Below the pieces are notes generated by a model. The model did no database searches. It was not told the origin of the DNA and saw only the letters and a program-made list of their open reading frames with translations. Shown one piece after another: positions 35,737-46,560 of a stretch of DNA of 64,000 bases. A program made the translations under genes and the position numbers. The first letter of the stretch is position 1; each line of letters starts with the position of its first letter. The stretch is taken from NCBI GenBank assembly GCA_963580455.1, contig OY756963.1:15953555-16017554 (forward strand), in the 5' to 3' direction. The DNA is from Euonymus europaeus. Its lineage: Eukaryota; Streptophyta; Magnoliopsida; Celastrales; Celastraceae.

Positions 35737-35754
35737 ACGCACAGTACTGTGCGT
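35737..35754. repeat. Perfect 18-bp palindrome in the LTR-like sequence
   Basis: ACGCACAGTACTGTGCGT reads the same on both strands and is bracketed by a further inverted aggc/gcct. It could form a cruciform or an RNA hairpin at the start of the LTR transcript. Any function is unknown. Confidence 0.9.
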
Positions 35755-37018
35755 GCCTAGAGTAGTGGAATTGAGTTGGGAAAATGGTAAGGGGCACCCA
35801 GACATAAATTTATATACTCCAAGGCGTGTACAAATCCTGCCTAGAAGACACCTAGGACAACAAGCATAAAGGAAAAATTGTTTAAAGGGTGCCTAGACAT
35901 AAAATTTCACACGTCTAGGTGCAAAATTATATACGCTTAGGTGCATGAACAGTGATTTCTGCACTTTAAAATGCGAAAAATAGAGTGAAATGAGAGTTTT
36001 ATGAGTTTTAGCCGAGAAGAAGAAAGAAGAGAGAGAAAGAGAGAAAAGTAGAGAGAGAAGAAGGGATTTTCTTGAAGATTGAAGCAAAGATCAAAGAGTT
36101 TGTTAAGTTTTTCATGGGTTTTGTATGTTAGTGTTTGAATCTGGATTTTTGGTGATGTTAGAGATAAAATAGTTTGATTGAGACTTGTTTATGAATGTAT
36201 TTATAGATTTCATTGATTTGAGTGATTCTATGCATATTGGGGGTAATGAGTGCATGAGGAACAAATTTCTTCGATCCTGTGGATTGGAGTTGATTTTGAG
36301 GATGAATTTTGGATATATTGGTGATTTAGGGGTGGGTTTTCTACCCCCAAATTTGAGATGATTTGGAGAAGGAATCGATAAGGTTCTAGAGTAACTCTAA
36401 GAGGGAAAGTTGGGATTTATGGGGCTAGAGTGAGAATTTGAGTTTTAGATTTCAATTGGGAGTTTATAAAGGTATATTAGCAAGTTTTAAACTATTTATT
36501 TGGAATGAGTATGTAGACGTGAGAGTGATTGCACGTTTTGGCTAATATGACTGAGTTGAGAGAAACGGTAGGAATTGATATTCAAGTCCAATTTGGGTAC
36601 AAAATTGGAGAAAGGGTTATGAATCTAATCTATTGAAACTTTAATGATTAGTTGGAAACTATTGTTGCAGGCTTTTCGGAGGTGTAAGGAGATTCATAAA
36701 TGCATTAGATCAGAGAGATATAGGTTGAGTGAAGTCAACGAGTTCAAGGGTCTGTGGGTGATCTATAATTTTTCTTGAATATGAGGTACCATATTCTTAC
36801 CTATTTTTTCATGTTTGTCATTCCTTTTACCTAAAGAGCTGTTTGATTCTTCATTGGTATTCTTTATCCATTCTCCCCTTAATTGTGCCTAAGGGGGAAC
36901 AACCCAATTATACGAGTTTCCAATTATTTGAAAATTGGATGTTATTGCATACCCAATTGACATGTTCGATCATCTATCGAGACATGGGATACTCTTGTTA
37001 CATGCATAATGTAGTATT

Positions 37019-37073
37019 GTGTGTGTGTGTATATATATATATGTAGGTTGGATATATATATATATATATATAT
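37019..37073. repeat. GT/AT microsatellite at the Tat insertion point
   Basis: A short GT run grades into two AT runs separated by 'gtaggttgg'. The Tat-lineage LTR begins directly after the last AT run, so the target site was low-complexity DNA, which hampers recognition of a target duplication. Confidence 0.85.
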
Positions 37074-37591
37074 TGATGAGGATAATTATCCTCTCCACTA
37101 GTCAACAGACACGTGGCAGAGCTGTCAGCGGCATTGAAGCTTTGACTCTACTTTCCATTGCTCGGTACCGAGATATGAAGTTGCTCTTCTCGTTGCCCAT
37201 CTTCCGGAACAGTAACTCCTCCTGGTAAAACAGTAATTCCTTCATTTGGCAAGGTATTATTCACCACCACTCGAATTCTATTAATGGAAACCACCTTCAC
37301 CATATAAAGGGGTTACCCCATAGGTAAAAGGGGACACTTCTTTTACTACAAAATACTATTCACTCTCTCCCTATTCCCAAGAACACCGAGCAGTGTTCTT
37401 CGGAGAGATTCCCTGTGCTAGCATCTGACTTAAGCGTCGGAGCGCCAACGCCAGAGAACACTCTCTGGCGGGCCTCTAGCTTACGTTTGTTCATTTCTAC
37501 AGGACAACCCTCACCAAGAAAACTGTCTTGAAGAAGAGAAAGATCATTAAGCCGAGGAAGCCTTTGTTCGGACCTATACTGATACGTTTTT
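37074..37591 (+). repeat. 5' LTR of the Tat element
   Basis: It starts TGATGAGGATAATTATCC and ends ...gatacgttttt. A TATA-like 'tatataaag' near 37303 and a 'ctcactctctcc'-type start region follow. The end is not the usual CA, and no clear tRNA-complementary primer site follows (ccagatagcc), so the true LTR end or primer site may be altered. Confidence 0.85.
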
Positions 37592-37599
37592 CCAGATAG

Positions 37600-39062
37600 C
37601 CCAGCTGTTACAACAGATGAATGTCTTCGCACACCGTTTGGACATGATTCAGGAGGCGCAAGGGCATCAACCTGTCCAAAATGAGAACATCTCTCAGGAG
37701 ACGAGAAATGAACATTCTCATGCGTACGAGTCAAGAATCCCGACCTTCCAAGAGTCTCAGTGACCACTGCTCCGAGGACTCAACCCACTCATACCTATGA
37801 GGGGGACATCAAGTTCATCGAGGGGGTAGTAGACCAAAAAATAGCTGCTTTGCAAGGACGCCCCTTTTTTGGATACAATGGACTGGGACAGGAACTTAAC
37901 TCCATTGGCAGCTGAGGTGCAACGTGCTCGGGTACCGGCAAGTTTCAAGGTCTCCAGCGTTGAGAAGTACAACGGAACGAGAGATCCTCTTGACCATGTC
38001 ATCGGTTTCCAAACTATGATGAAGTTCCAGCGAGCATCTTAGGAAGCTTGCTGCAAGATCTTCCCAGTCTCTCTTGTCGCTGTAGCAAGAAGATGGTTTA
38101 GAGATCTCCCACAGGGATCTATTCATAGCTTTGACGACCTCACCAACAGGTTCGTTGCTCATTTTGCGAGCTCAAGGCCAGTCAAAAAGACCAATGCGAC
38201 ATTGGTGACTATCCGACAAAAGCATCATGAGCGCTTAAGAGAATTTGTGACCCGATTCAACAGTGATTGTTTAGAGATACCAGACCTCCAACCAATCATA
38301 GCCATTACACACGATTGGAGTTCGCCACACAACATTGAAGCACTCCCTATCCAAGAAGCACCCGAAGAGCATTCCTGAGTTGCTCTCGAGAGTTGAAAAG
38401 TACATTACGGCGGAAGAAATCATGGCAGAACCACACATGACCGAACAATCCCCTGAAAGGTCCCCTATGAGAAGAAGAAACGATTCTGGTCGGCCAAACG
38501 AGAAAACAGCAGAGGGAAAAAGATCATCCTCTCGAAAAGATGAACGGCCGAAGCCAATGCAATATGATTCTTATACTCCTCTCAACACCTCTTTGAAAAG
38601 GGTACTGAATGAGATACAGGATCGCAACATCGTCAAATGGCCTCCAAAGATGAAGTCAACTCCTAGGAGGAAGGAGAGTGATAAGTATTGCAAATTCCAT
38701 TAGGGTCCCGGACACGACACCGATGAATGCTGTCATCTGAAGGACGAAATAGAGAATCTAATTCAAAGAGGATACCTCAAAAATTTCACCAGCTCGACAA
38801 GGGACAAACGAGAAAGAGAAGGAAAAAGAGACAACAGAAGAGATAAAAGAGAGGATGATAGACGACATAGGAGACGTCGAGATGAGTCTCCTCATCACAG
38901 AAATCGAGGAACAGCAGACACCATAGGCATGATAGTCGGGGGGTTAGCCTCGGGAGGAGAGAGATCATCGGACAGGAGAGCATATGCTCGGACTGTGCAT
39001 CAGGTTTCGGAGAAGTCAAAGAAATTGAGAACAGAGGAAGAGAAGTCATCGCTAACTACACG
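37600..39062 (+). pseudogene. Tat gag, broken
   Basis: Gag-type capsid sequence is readable across frames: SSVEKYNGTRDPLDH near 37960, ARRWFRDLP near 38090, FVAHFAS near 38150, then a basic, Arg/Glu/Asp-rich stretch and a CKFH...GHDTDECCHLK zinc-knuckle-like block at ~38690-38740. The stop after CKFH and at least three other stops or shifts break it. It would form virus-like particles in an active element. Confidence 0.8.
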
Positions 39063-39404
39063 GTGAAGAAGATTTTGATTGACAATGGGAGCGCAGTAGA
39101 TGTTCTTTTCTATCGCGCCTTCAAACAAATGAACCTCCCGAGGGAGAGCCTGAAGAAGTTTTCCTCACCCCTATACGGTTTCACGGGAGATCAGGTCGTC
39201 CCTGTCGGGATGATCAATCTACCCATAACCTTAGGGGACTATCCGAGGTCAAAACTATTCATGGTGGAGCTTCTGGTCGTAGATGTGAAGACCCCTTACA
39301 ATGCATTGATTGGCCGGCCACTACTTCACAAAGCCCGAGCGGTTGTCTCCACCTATTATTTAAAGATGAAATTCCCTACCGACCGAGGAATAGGTGAAGT
39401 TTAG
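39063..39404 (+). pseudogene. Tat aspartic protease
   Basis: A 113-codon open piece begins KKILIDNGSAVDVLF, the retropepsin active-site region with DNGS in place of DTGS/DSGS, and continues with PLYGF and YNALIGRP flap-type blocks. It is intact as a domain but cut off from gag and RT by stops. Confidence 0.8.
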
Positions 39405-39480
39405 GGTGACTAGAAGCTCACCCGTCAGATGTATGTTACAGACCTAAAAGAGAAGAAAAAAGCCAGTCTCAGTCCTAGAA

Positions 39481-41010
39481 TTGTTGGATGATCACAACAA
39501 CCAGACCTCGAAACCCTCCCCCGTCGAACAGCTCATCACCATTTCCGTCGAGCAGGGGAGGGAAAATATATTGTACTACGGCTCCGAGCTTGATCAAGAC
39601 TTGAGCAAAAGCTTGACAAGTCTTCTCCGAGAAAACATCAGCACATTCGCATGGAGTGCAGACGAGATGCCTGGTATCAGCGCTGATGTTATCACCCACC
39701 ATCTTAGCATAAAACCTGGCAGCCGACCAGTAAAACAAAAGAAGAGATATTTTGCACAAGATAGGCAGGAGGCCATCAAAACGAAGGTCAACAAGCTTTT
39801 GGATGTCGAATTCGTTCGAGAAGTACAATACCCAGAATGGCTCTCTAATGTTGTTATGGTAGCGAAACATAATGGTAAGTGGCATATGTGTGTCGACTTT
39901 AGAGACCTTAACAAGGCCTGCGCGAAGGACAGCTACCCACTGCCAAAGATAGAACAATTGGTAGACGCAACTTCGGGAAAGGGTCTCCTCAGTTTTCTTG
40001 ATGCCTATTCAGGTTATCACCATATCCAAATGCATCAAGCTGATGAGGAACACACCTCATTTGTTACTCCTGAAGGTACGTACTGCTATCAAGTCATGCC
40101 TTTTGGGCTGAAGAACGCAGGAGCCACCTACCAACGACTCGTTAACAAAATATTCTCCCCAACGCTCGGCAAGACGGTTGAGGCGTACGTGGAGGATATA
40201 GTTGTTAAAAGCAAGAAACCCCGAGGATCACTTGGGCAACTTGCAGAAAGTATTTAATGTCTTAAACAAGTTTAGCATGAAGCTTAACCCAGAGAAATGT
40301 GCGTTTGGCGTTTCATCGGGTAAGTTCCTCGGTTTCCTCATCTCCAAACGAGGAATAGAGGTAAACCCTGAAAAAGTATTGGCAATAAACAATATGAAAG
40401 CCCCGAGGAACAAGAAGGAGGTTCAACAGCTCACTGAGAGAACTGCAGCTTTAAGCTGTTTTCTCGCCAGATCAGGAGATTGGTGCAAACATTTCTTTAA
40501 CGCGCTCAAGCAAACGACAAATTTTGAGTGGACTGAAGATTGTCAAGAAGCTTTTGAGAAATTAAAGTCTTACCTCAGCCAGCCTCCTCTGCTCACTTCT
40601 CCGAAAGAGGGAGAACCGTTATTCCTTTATCTAGCCACTACTGAGCACGCAGTGAGTGTAGTGCTCATAAGCGAGGAGGAGGATAAAATTCAGAAGCCAA
40701 TAGACTACACCAGTAAAGTCCTCACTGAGACTGAGAAGAGATACACCAGGGCAAAAAAGTTGGCCTTGGCAAAAGTAACTGCGGCTAGGAAGTTACGACC
40801 CTACTTTCAAGCCCATACGGTTACAGTGTTGACCGACTAACCTCTTAAGAGCATACTCCAGAAACCGGATACGTCGGAAAGGCTCATTAAATGGTTAATC
40901 GAACTTAGCGAGTTTGATATCCACTATGAGCCGAAGAGAGCCATCAAAGCTCAAGCCCTGGTAGACTTTATCACTGAGTGCCAACATCCTCTAGGGGAAG
41001 AGGCACCGCA
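39481..41010 (+). pseudogene. Tat reverse transcriptase and first RNase H
   Basis: RT is open from 39481 to 40257 (fingers to palm, with VVMVAKHNGKWHMCVDFRDLNKAC and MPFGLKNAGATYQRLV). The catalytic box reads YVED, so one of the two metal-binding aspartates is replaced by glutamate. A one-base shift near 40220 moves the rest (KVFNVLNKF, GKFLGFLIS) into the frame open at 40202-40840, which runs into RNase H (EPLFLYLA...KPIDYTSKVL). A stop at 40838-40840 lies just after TVLTD. RNase H then continues to ~41000. Not functional. Confidence 0.88.
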
Positions 41011-41014
41011 TGAC

Positions 41015-41395
41015 CTATGGGAGCTCTTTGTCGATGGTTCTTCAAACAAGGATAGGAGTGGAGCAGGAATTCTGCTTCTCGGGCCGGGGGGCTTGACTAC
41101 TGAATACGCTCTCCGTTTCCAATTCAAAGCTTCCAACAACGAGGCCGAGTACGAAGCGCTCTTAGCTGGGTTAAAGTTGGCAATTGAGCTAGAGGTGCGC
41201 AATCTGGTGATCAACAGCGACTCTCAACTCGTCACCGAACAAGTTCGTGGCGAGTACGAAGCGAGAGGCTCCAACATGATCAAGTATTTGGAGAAATCTA
41301 AGGAACTAACGAGTGAAATCCCGAACGTCGAAATATGGAGAGTGCCCCGAGAAGAGAATCAGCAAGCCGACGTGCTAGCTCGACTAGCATGGGCC
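41015..41395 (+). pseudogene. Tat second (archaeal-like) RNase H
   Basis: The domain begins LFVDGSSNKDRSGAGILL (first Asp), continues with FKASNNEAEYEALLAGL (Glu), INSDSQLV (Asp) and ends REENQQADVLARLA (final Asp). All four catalytic acidic residues are present. It is open in the frame 41093-41674 after an in-frame upstream part. This extra domain assigns the element to the Tat clade. Confidence 0.88.
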
Positions 41396-41639
41396 TCTAA
41401 ACAAGACAAGGCCTCGTCAGTACGAATAAAGATATTGCCCAAGTCGAGCATCTTCGTTAGGGCTATCATCGAGATTAACACGGAACCGTCTTGGATGGAT
41501 CCTATACGAACCTTCCTCACAGATGGAGTGTTACCTGAGGATAAGAACGAGGCTAGAAATCTCCGAGCAAGGGCAGCGAGGTATTCAATCATACAAGGAA
41601 CGCTGTACATAAGATCTTTCACGCTCCCTTACCTTAAGT

Positions 41640-42693
41640 GTCTTGCTCCAAGGGAGTCCGAGTATGCTCTCTGAGAAGTGCATGAAGGAGTTTGTGGCAA
41701 CCATGCAGGAGGAAGGAACTTAGCTAACAAGGTCTTGCGCTGTGACTATTATTGGCCGAACATGAGAAATGATGCCGAGGATTTGGTACGTAAGTGTGAC
41801 AAATGCCAGAGACACGCTAACGTACCTCACCTCCCACCATCCGAAATGACTGTCATCGAGAACCCTTGTCCATTTGTCCATGGGGGCTAGACCTATTGGG
41901 ATCCTTTCCCCAGGCAACAGCCCAAAGAAAGTTTCTCATAGTGGCAGTGGACTACTTTACAAAATGGGTTGAAGCCGAGCCTTTGGTAACCATCATCGAC
42001 CACAAGGTAAAAGAATTCATATGGAGAGCCATCATCTGCAGATATGGTATTCCTCGGATCCCCATTACTGATAATGGTCGACCGTTTGTAAGTGCGAACA
42101 TCCGAGAATTCTACGAAGAGCTAGGCATCAACCTCAGAATCACTGCTGTAGCACATCCTCAAGCCAATGGCCAAGTGGAAATAACCAACCGTATCATTCT
42201 CTAGGGACTAAAAACTCGTCTTGACCAAGCTAAGGGACTTTGGACCGAGCAGCTCCACAGTGTCCTCTGGTCATACCGGACCATGCCAAAAACGTCAACG
42301 GGAGAAACTCATTTCTCCCTAATGTTTGGATCAGAAGTCGTCATTCCAGTAGAGATTGGGGTCCATACTCCCCGGATTGTTAACTTCAATGAGTCAGAGA
42401 ACAACTACTTGCTCCTTCACAATCTGGACCTACTGGAAGAAGCTCGGGAGATTGCAGCTTACAAGCAAGGAGATTCTCTAAGGGAGATTGGGTACTCAGA
42501 AAAGCTGCCGCAGCTGGAAAGCATCCTGACAGGCTCGGGCAGACTTGGGAAGGCCCTTTTCGGGTTATCAGGGTCATGCTGGATGGAACCTACAAGTTGG
42601 AGAATTCCGAGAAACCAGAAGAGATGCGACCTTGGAATGCTGAAAACCTCCGAAGATACTACATTTAACTTTCTTTTATCGGCATGTATTTAA
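41640..42693 (+). pseudogene. Tat integrase, broken
   Basis: The HHCC zinc finger (HEG..GNHAGG...CDKCQRH) lies at 41681-41826 and the DDE core follows: Asp in VAVDYFTKW, Asp in ITDNGRPF, Glu in NGQVEITNR. The end contains a KLPQLES / WEGPFRV-type C-terminal domain with a YKLE and PWNAENLRRYY block split by a shift near 42500-42560. Stops at 41672 (TGA) and 42202 (TAG) and a shift at ~41875 disable it. Confidence 0.87.
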
Positions 42694-43135
42694 GAACCCC
42701 TTTTATTTTAACTACTCGTTCCCCACACGAGTCCTAGGACTTTTCTTATTTCAATGAAAGTAGCTCGTTCCCTTATCAAGATTCTCAGTACAGCCCCAGA
42801 ACATTACAACTTATTTTACCTAAGTTACAATGGCCGAGCATTATTCCACGCTTCTCAAATTGCAGTGGACGAGAAGAGACTCGGCATGTTACAATTCAAT
42901 CCCATTGAGTTACAACAGTCAAGTGAAAACAAGTTTGCGATGACAACTAAGTAGCTTTGCTCGGATCTATTACAGCTTAAAACATTTTAAGTTACAATAC
43001 CCGAGCATAAACGAAGGCAGATTAATGAGAATCACAAAAGACGACAAGAAAAGAAACTTCATTGATAATTAAGTCATCTACATAGAAAGCAAGGAAACAT
43101 TTCTAGAATAACAGTGGAATGATCTAAAAAATTAG

Positions 43136-45191
43136 CTAGTTTTCTACATCAACTGGCTCCTCGGTGGTCAGGCGCTTCTCGGGCTCCTCGCCATGAGCAA
43201 GTTCAAGGGGAGCATTGTCTTTCGTAAGAGCAAGAGGAACATCGGTGTCTATATACGCCTCGAAGTCGTCCTCGTCATCCCCATCCTCCTGAAGAAGGCA
43301 GAACTGCTCATACGCCTCCTCCTTGACAATGTCCACGTTGTCCTTCCCGGTGGGGCCAAGACACAGCTCGTCCATGATCTCTGAGCTCTGACCCTTGCTA
43401 GCAAGGAACCTCCGAGCTTCCTTGACAGCAGCCTGGAAGCAGAAAAAACCCTCTTGCTTAAGGGTGAACTGGAATTCCGTGGAGTCTTTGAACTCCTGAA
43501 GACCGGATTGGCGACCACTCTCGAACATCCGGGCCCCTTCTACTTCAGCGGCCGACCTTTGCTTCTCTAGCTCCTCCTCGGTCTCCTTCAGCTTGGTGGC
43601 CAAAAGAGCCTCAGACTCCTGGGCCTTCTCGAGATCCCTCCGAGAAAGCTGCAATGCCGTCTCAGTCTGACCTAGGGCCCCTTTGAGCAGGTGGATTTCC
43701 TGAGCAGCAGTATTCTTCTCGGCCGCCGAGCTCCAGACATTGACAGAGAGTTTCCCGAGAAGGGAGGCCAGCTAAAAGCAACAATGAAATAAATTATAAA
43801 AGAAAACCGAAGAAGAAGACTGACAAAGCTAGGAAAAGTCAATAGCTCCAAAAACTTCACAGCAGAGGCCTCCATTTTTTCCTCGATAGACATCTCCTCG
43901 GCTCGCCGCTGATCCGAGAGGAGAGAGAGATTCTCGAGCATTTCCAAGGCCACTTGAGAGTTGGCCACCGTGTCGAAAAGGCGAATGTTCCACTGGGGAG
44001 CGTGAACATCCCCCATTCGATGAGGTGGGGCGAGGAGCGCGCCTCCGAGACATGAGAAGGAGAGCCAACCGATCGAAAAGGTGGTGTGCAAATATACACC
44101 CCGTGTCCCAGACCTAGGTCTTTTCCTCGGCCAGGTTTCACGCGAATTCCCTCAATTGGAACTTTCTTCCTCTTGCTCGGATCAGCCTCCCAAGAGGGTC
44201 TCCTCTACTGGCCCAAATCTGCCGCATTTTTCTGCATCTTCAAATACTCTGTAGCCGAAGACATATCTGAAAAATACAGCAACAAGTTAACAAACAAATT
44301 AAGAGACAAAACAACTACATGGATAAACCGAGCAAGAGCAAGTCCCCACCTTGCATTGCTCGCTCGAACCTATGTGCTCTTATAAAGTCTACAGCCCAGC
44401 ACACGAGGGGTATGGAAGGTTTGGTGAAAGGTTGTTTGAGGGTCAGATACCAATCAAGCTCCTTCTGAGAAAGTTGAGGCAAACGCTGAAACTTGCTGAA
44501 TTTGGGGAGTGTCCACGAGGTCCTAAAAGGAAGAACCTCATTCTCACCCAAAGGCATCCGAACAAAAAAATAGCTGGATTTCCAATGATGGTTGGAAGAA
44601 GAATACTTAGGAGCCACTAGGCCCTTCTTAAACTTCAAGTAATATAACCCAGGGTTCCTCGGTGCTTGGCATAGTGAAAAGATGTGCTGAAGAAATTCAA
44701 AGAAAAAGGAACAAGGAGCTCGTCACAATAATGGAGTATTGTGCCGAGGAACACGCAAGAGTTAGGGGCTAAACAGGTAGGGCAGATATCAAACCGAGAA
44801 AAGAAGGAACATATTGCCGGAGCCATAGGAATTCGACACCCATATGAAAGAGCAGTAGTGGAAATGGCAAGCTCCCCATGCTGGAGATTGAAAGGAGAAA
44901 CCCCCTCAGGCACCGGCCTGCAGGGATAGGGAATACCGAACAGTTTGCGTTGGGCTTCCACCTCAGAGGCAGTAAGGCTACAACTGAGGTTTCTAGGCTC
45001 CCTAGTACCATCACCTGCTGCTTGGGCTTCCTGTAGGGGAGCCTGGAATCTAGGAGGGGCGAAGAAGGGGCGTTCTGCTAGGGGAAGCCTAAGATTCATC
45101 CTAGCAGGGGGGAAGTAGAGGTAGATGGAGAAGAACCTAAATCGACATTCTCTAACAAATTACCAACACTATCCGAGGAAGGGGAAGACAT
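43136..45191 (-). pseudogene. Antisense extra gene of the Tat element (Transposase_28-like plus coiled coil, with introns)
   Basis: It lies on the strand opposite gag-pol, between integrase and the 3' LTR. From an ATG at 45191 (MSSPSSDS), with one-base shifts near 45100 and 44650, the product resembles plant 'putative gypsy type transposon' (Transposase_28-type) proteins: a conserved region with APNSCVFLG and LKFKKGLVAP blocks. Two introns are suggested. One is 44349-44267 (AMQ/GTGGGG ... TTTCAG/ATATG). The other is 43824-43772 (53 bp, GTCAGT ... TTTTAG), which is needed to join FLELLTFPSF to a long Glu/Ala/Leu/Lys-rich coiled coil (43771-43136). The C-terminus is acidic (EEPVDVEN) and ends in TAG at 43136. 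A stop and shift around 44190-44100 break it. Antisense additional ORFs are known in Tat-lineage elements; their role is unknown. Confidence 0.6.
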
Positions 45192-45547
45192 TTTCTTGTA
45201 CCTGATAGAGAAGACGAGGACGAGGAATAAATTACGCTCGGTAGGGGTGAGTTTGTTTGCTCGAAAATCTCTAAGCTCGGGGCTCTCAAAGCTAGCAATA
45301 TGTGACCGTCGAAAGCAACGTCTTCACTATTTATAGTGGAAGACCTCACCTGTCAACTGACCCGATCAGGAGTCCCTTGGCATTCTCTCATCACAAGAAC
45401 TGTTAGATTGCCCTAGATTCAATCCAGGCCCTTCAATGTCTTGTTATTAATGCCGCCCTCGGGCAAGCCAAACCATAAAGATGACAGCTAAGACTAGACC
45501 TATCATAGGTCGTTCTAGACGACCAATCACAGGTCTGAGGGGGCCAA

Positions 45548-46065
45548 TGATGAGGATAATTATCCTCTCCACTAGTCAACAGACACGTGGTAGAGCTGTT
45601 AGCGGCATTGAAGCTTTGACTCTACTTTCTATTGCTCGGTACCGAGATATGAAGTTGCTCTTCTCGTTGCCCATCTTCCGGAACAGTAACTCCTCCTGGT
45701 AAAAAAGTAATTCTTTCATTTGGCATGATATTATTCACCACCACTCGAATTCTATTAATGGAAACCACCTTCACTATATAAAGGGGTTACCCCATAGGTA
45801 AAAGGGGACACTTCTTTTACTACAAAATACTATTCACTCTCTCCCTTTTCCCAAGAACACCGAGCAGTGTTCTTCGGAGAGATTTCCTGTGCTAGCATCT
45901 GACTTAAGCGTCGGAGCGCCAACTTCAGAGAACACTCTCTGGCAGGCCTCTAGCTTATGTTTGTTCATTTCTACAGAACAACCCCCACCGAGAAGACTAT
46001 CTTGACGAAGAGAAAGATCATTAAGCCGAGGAAGCCTTTGTTCAGACCTATACTGATACGTTTTT
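45548..46065 (+). repeat. 3' LTR of the Tat element
   Basis: Same length as the 5' LTR (518 bp) and ~4% different by eye. It is preceded by gagggggccaa (polypurine tract) and ends at the five T of gatacgttttt. Confidence 0.87.
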
Positions 46066-46560
46066 ATACTTTACAAGTTTGAGACATTATCATATAATAT
46101 ATATGTATTATTTCATTATCATGTGAACATGAATCATAGATGCATTGGGAGTGCGAGTATGGGCTTGTAGTCCCTTAGGTTGATTGAATGTCACGTGCAA
46201 GGAAGATGGTAGGTGAAGTCTAGGTTGGACTTCTATCAAGTGACTTCCATGTGAGGCAACATACTGAGATCCTAAGTGGTTCAGTTTTGATCGAACCTAA
46301 ATCTTGTGTGGGCGTGATGATGATCACACTTGTAACCTATTCCTCATGGGTCGATATTGATGGTAGCTATGTTCCCGATGGAGTTGTGATTGAGGATGAC
46401 CCATGGAGGATCACGGTACTTGAATTGTGTGATTTATTTGTTTTGTGTCCCTGGTTAGACAACTAATTGTTTTACCAAACTTTTCCTATAACTAGGATTA
46501 TTGTTGTTTGTTATTTATTACCCTACTGAGCTTTCTGCTCTGCTCCCCTTTACTTTTTCT
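46066..46560 (+). mobile_element. Gypsy-type LTR-like sequence, right part
   Basis: Non-coding sequence with LTR-like phrases (gaggatgacccatggaggatcacggtacttg near 46393; cctactgagctttctgctctgctccc near 46522) follows the Tat 3' LTR. It is the likely continuation of the LTR-like sequence that begins at 35646, split by the Tat insertion. Its exact end is not seen. Confidence 0.45.

Larger units (their letters stand above)
35646..37073 (+). mobile_element. Gypsy-type LTR-like sequence, left part
   Basis: The sequence starts TGTAACATCCGACCC exactly where the copia RNase H frame is interrupted. TG plus an 'aacatccgaccc' block is the usual opening of chromovirus (Tekay/Del-like) LTRs. It has no coding capacity, repeats of a 'tgcctagacat' block (35750-35950) and a 'gaggtaccatattcttacc' block near 36783. 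It stops at an AT microsatellite where the Tat element is inserted; the continuation is at 46066. Confidence 0.5.
37074..46065 (+). mobile_element. Tat-lineage Ty3/gypsy retrotransposon, ~9.0 kb, with two RNase H domains
   Basis: The element is bounded by two 518-bp LTRs (37074-37591 and 45548-46065). The internal order is gag, aspartic protease, RT, RNase H, a second (archaeal-like) RNase H, integrase and an antisense extra gene before the 3' LTR. A second RNase H between the ordinary one and integrase is diagnostic of the Tat lineage. The polypurine tract gagggggccaa sits just before the 3' LTR. The two LTRs differ at ~22 of 518 sites by eye (~4%). The left flank ends tatat and the right flank starts atact, so no clean 5-bp duplication can be claimed. 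All reading frames are broken. The element is inserted in a gypsy-type LTR-like sequence. Confidence 0.9.

Noticed and set aside
39475..39957. Long minus-strand frames under the Tat RT
   Set aside because: Shadows of the RT coding frame on the opposite strand.
42754..42954. Plus-strand ORF after integrase as an env-like gene
   Set aside because: 66 codons, no signal peptide, membrane span or recognisable motif; probably 3' non-coding sequence of the Tat element.
43193..43384. Plus-strand frame opposite the coiled-coil exon
   Set aside because: It is the complement of the antisense coiled-coil ORF and resembles no Tat plus-strand product.
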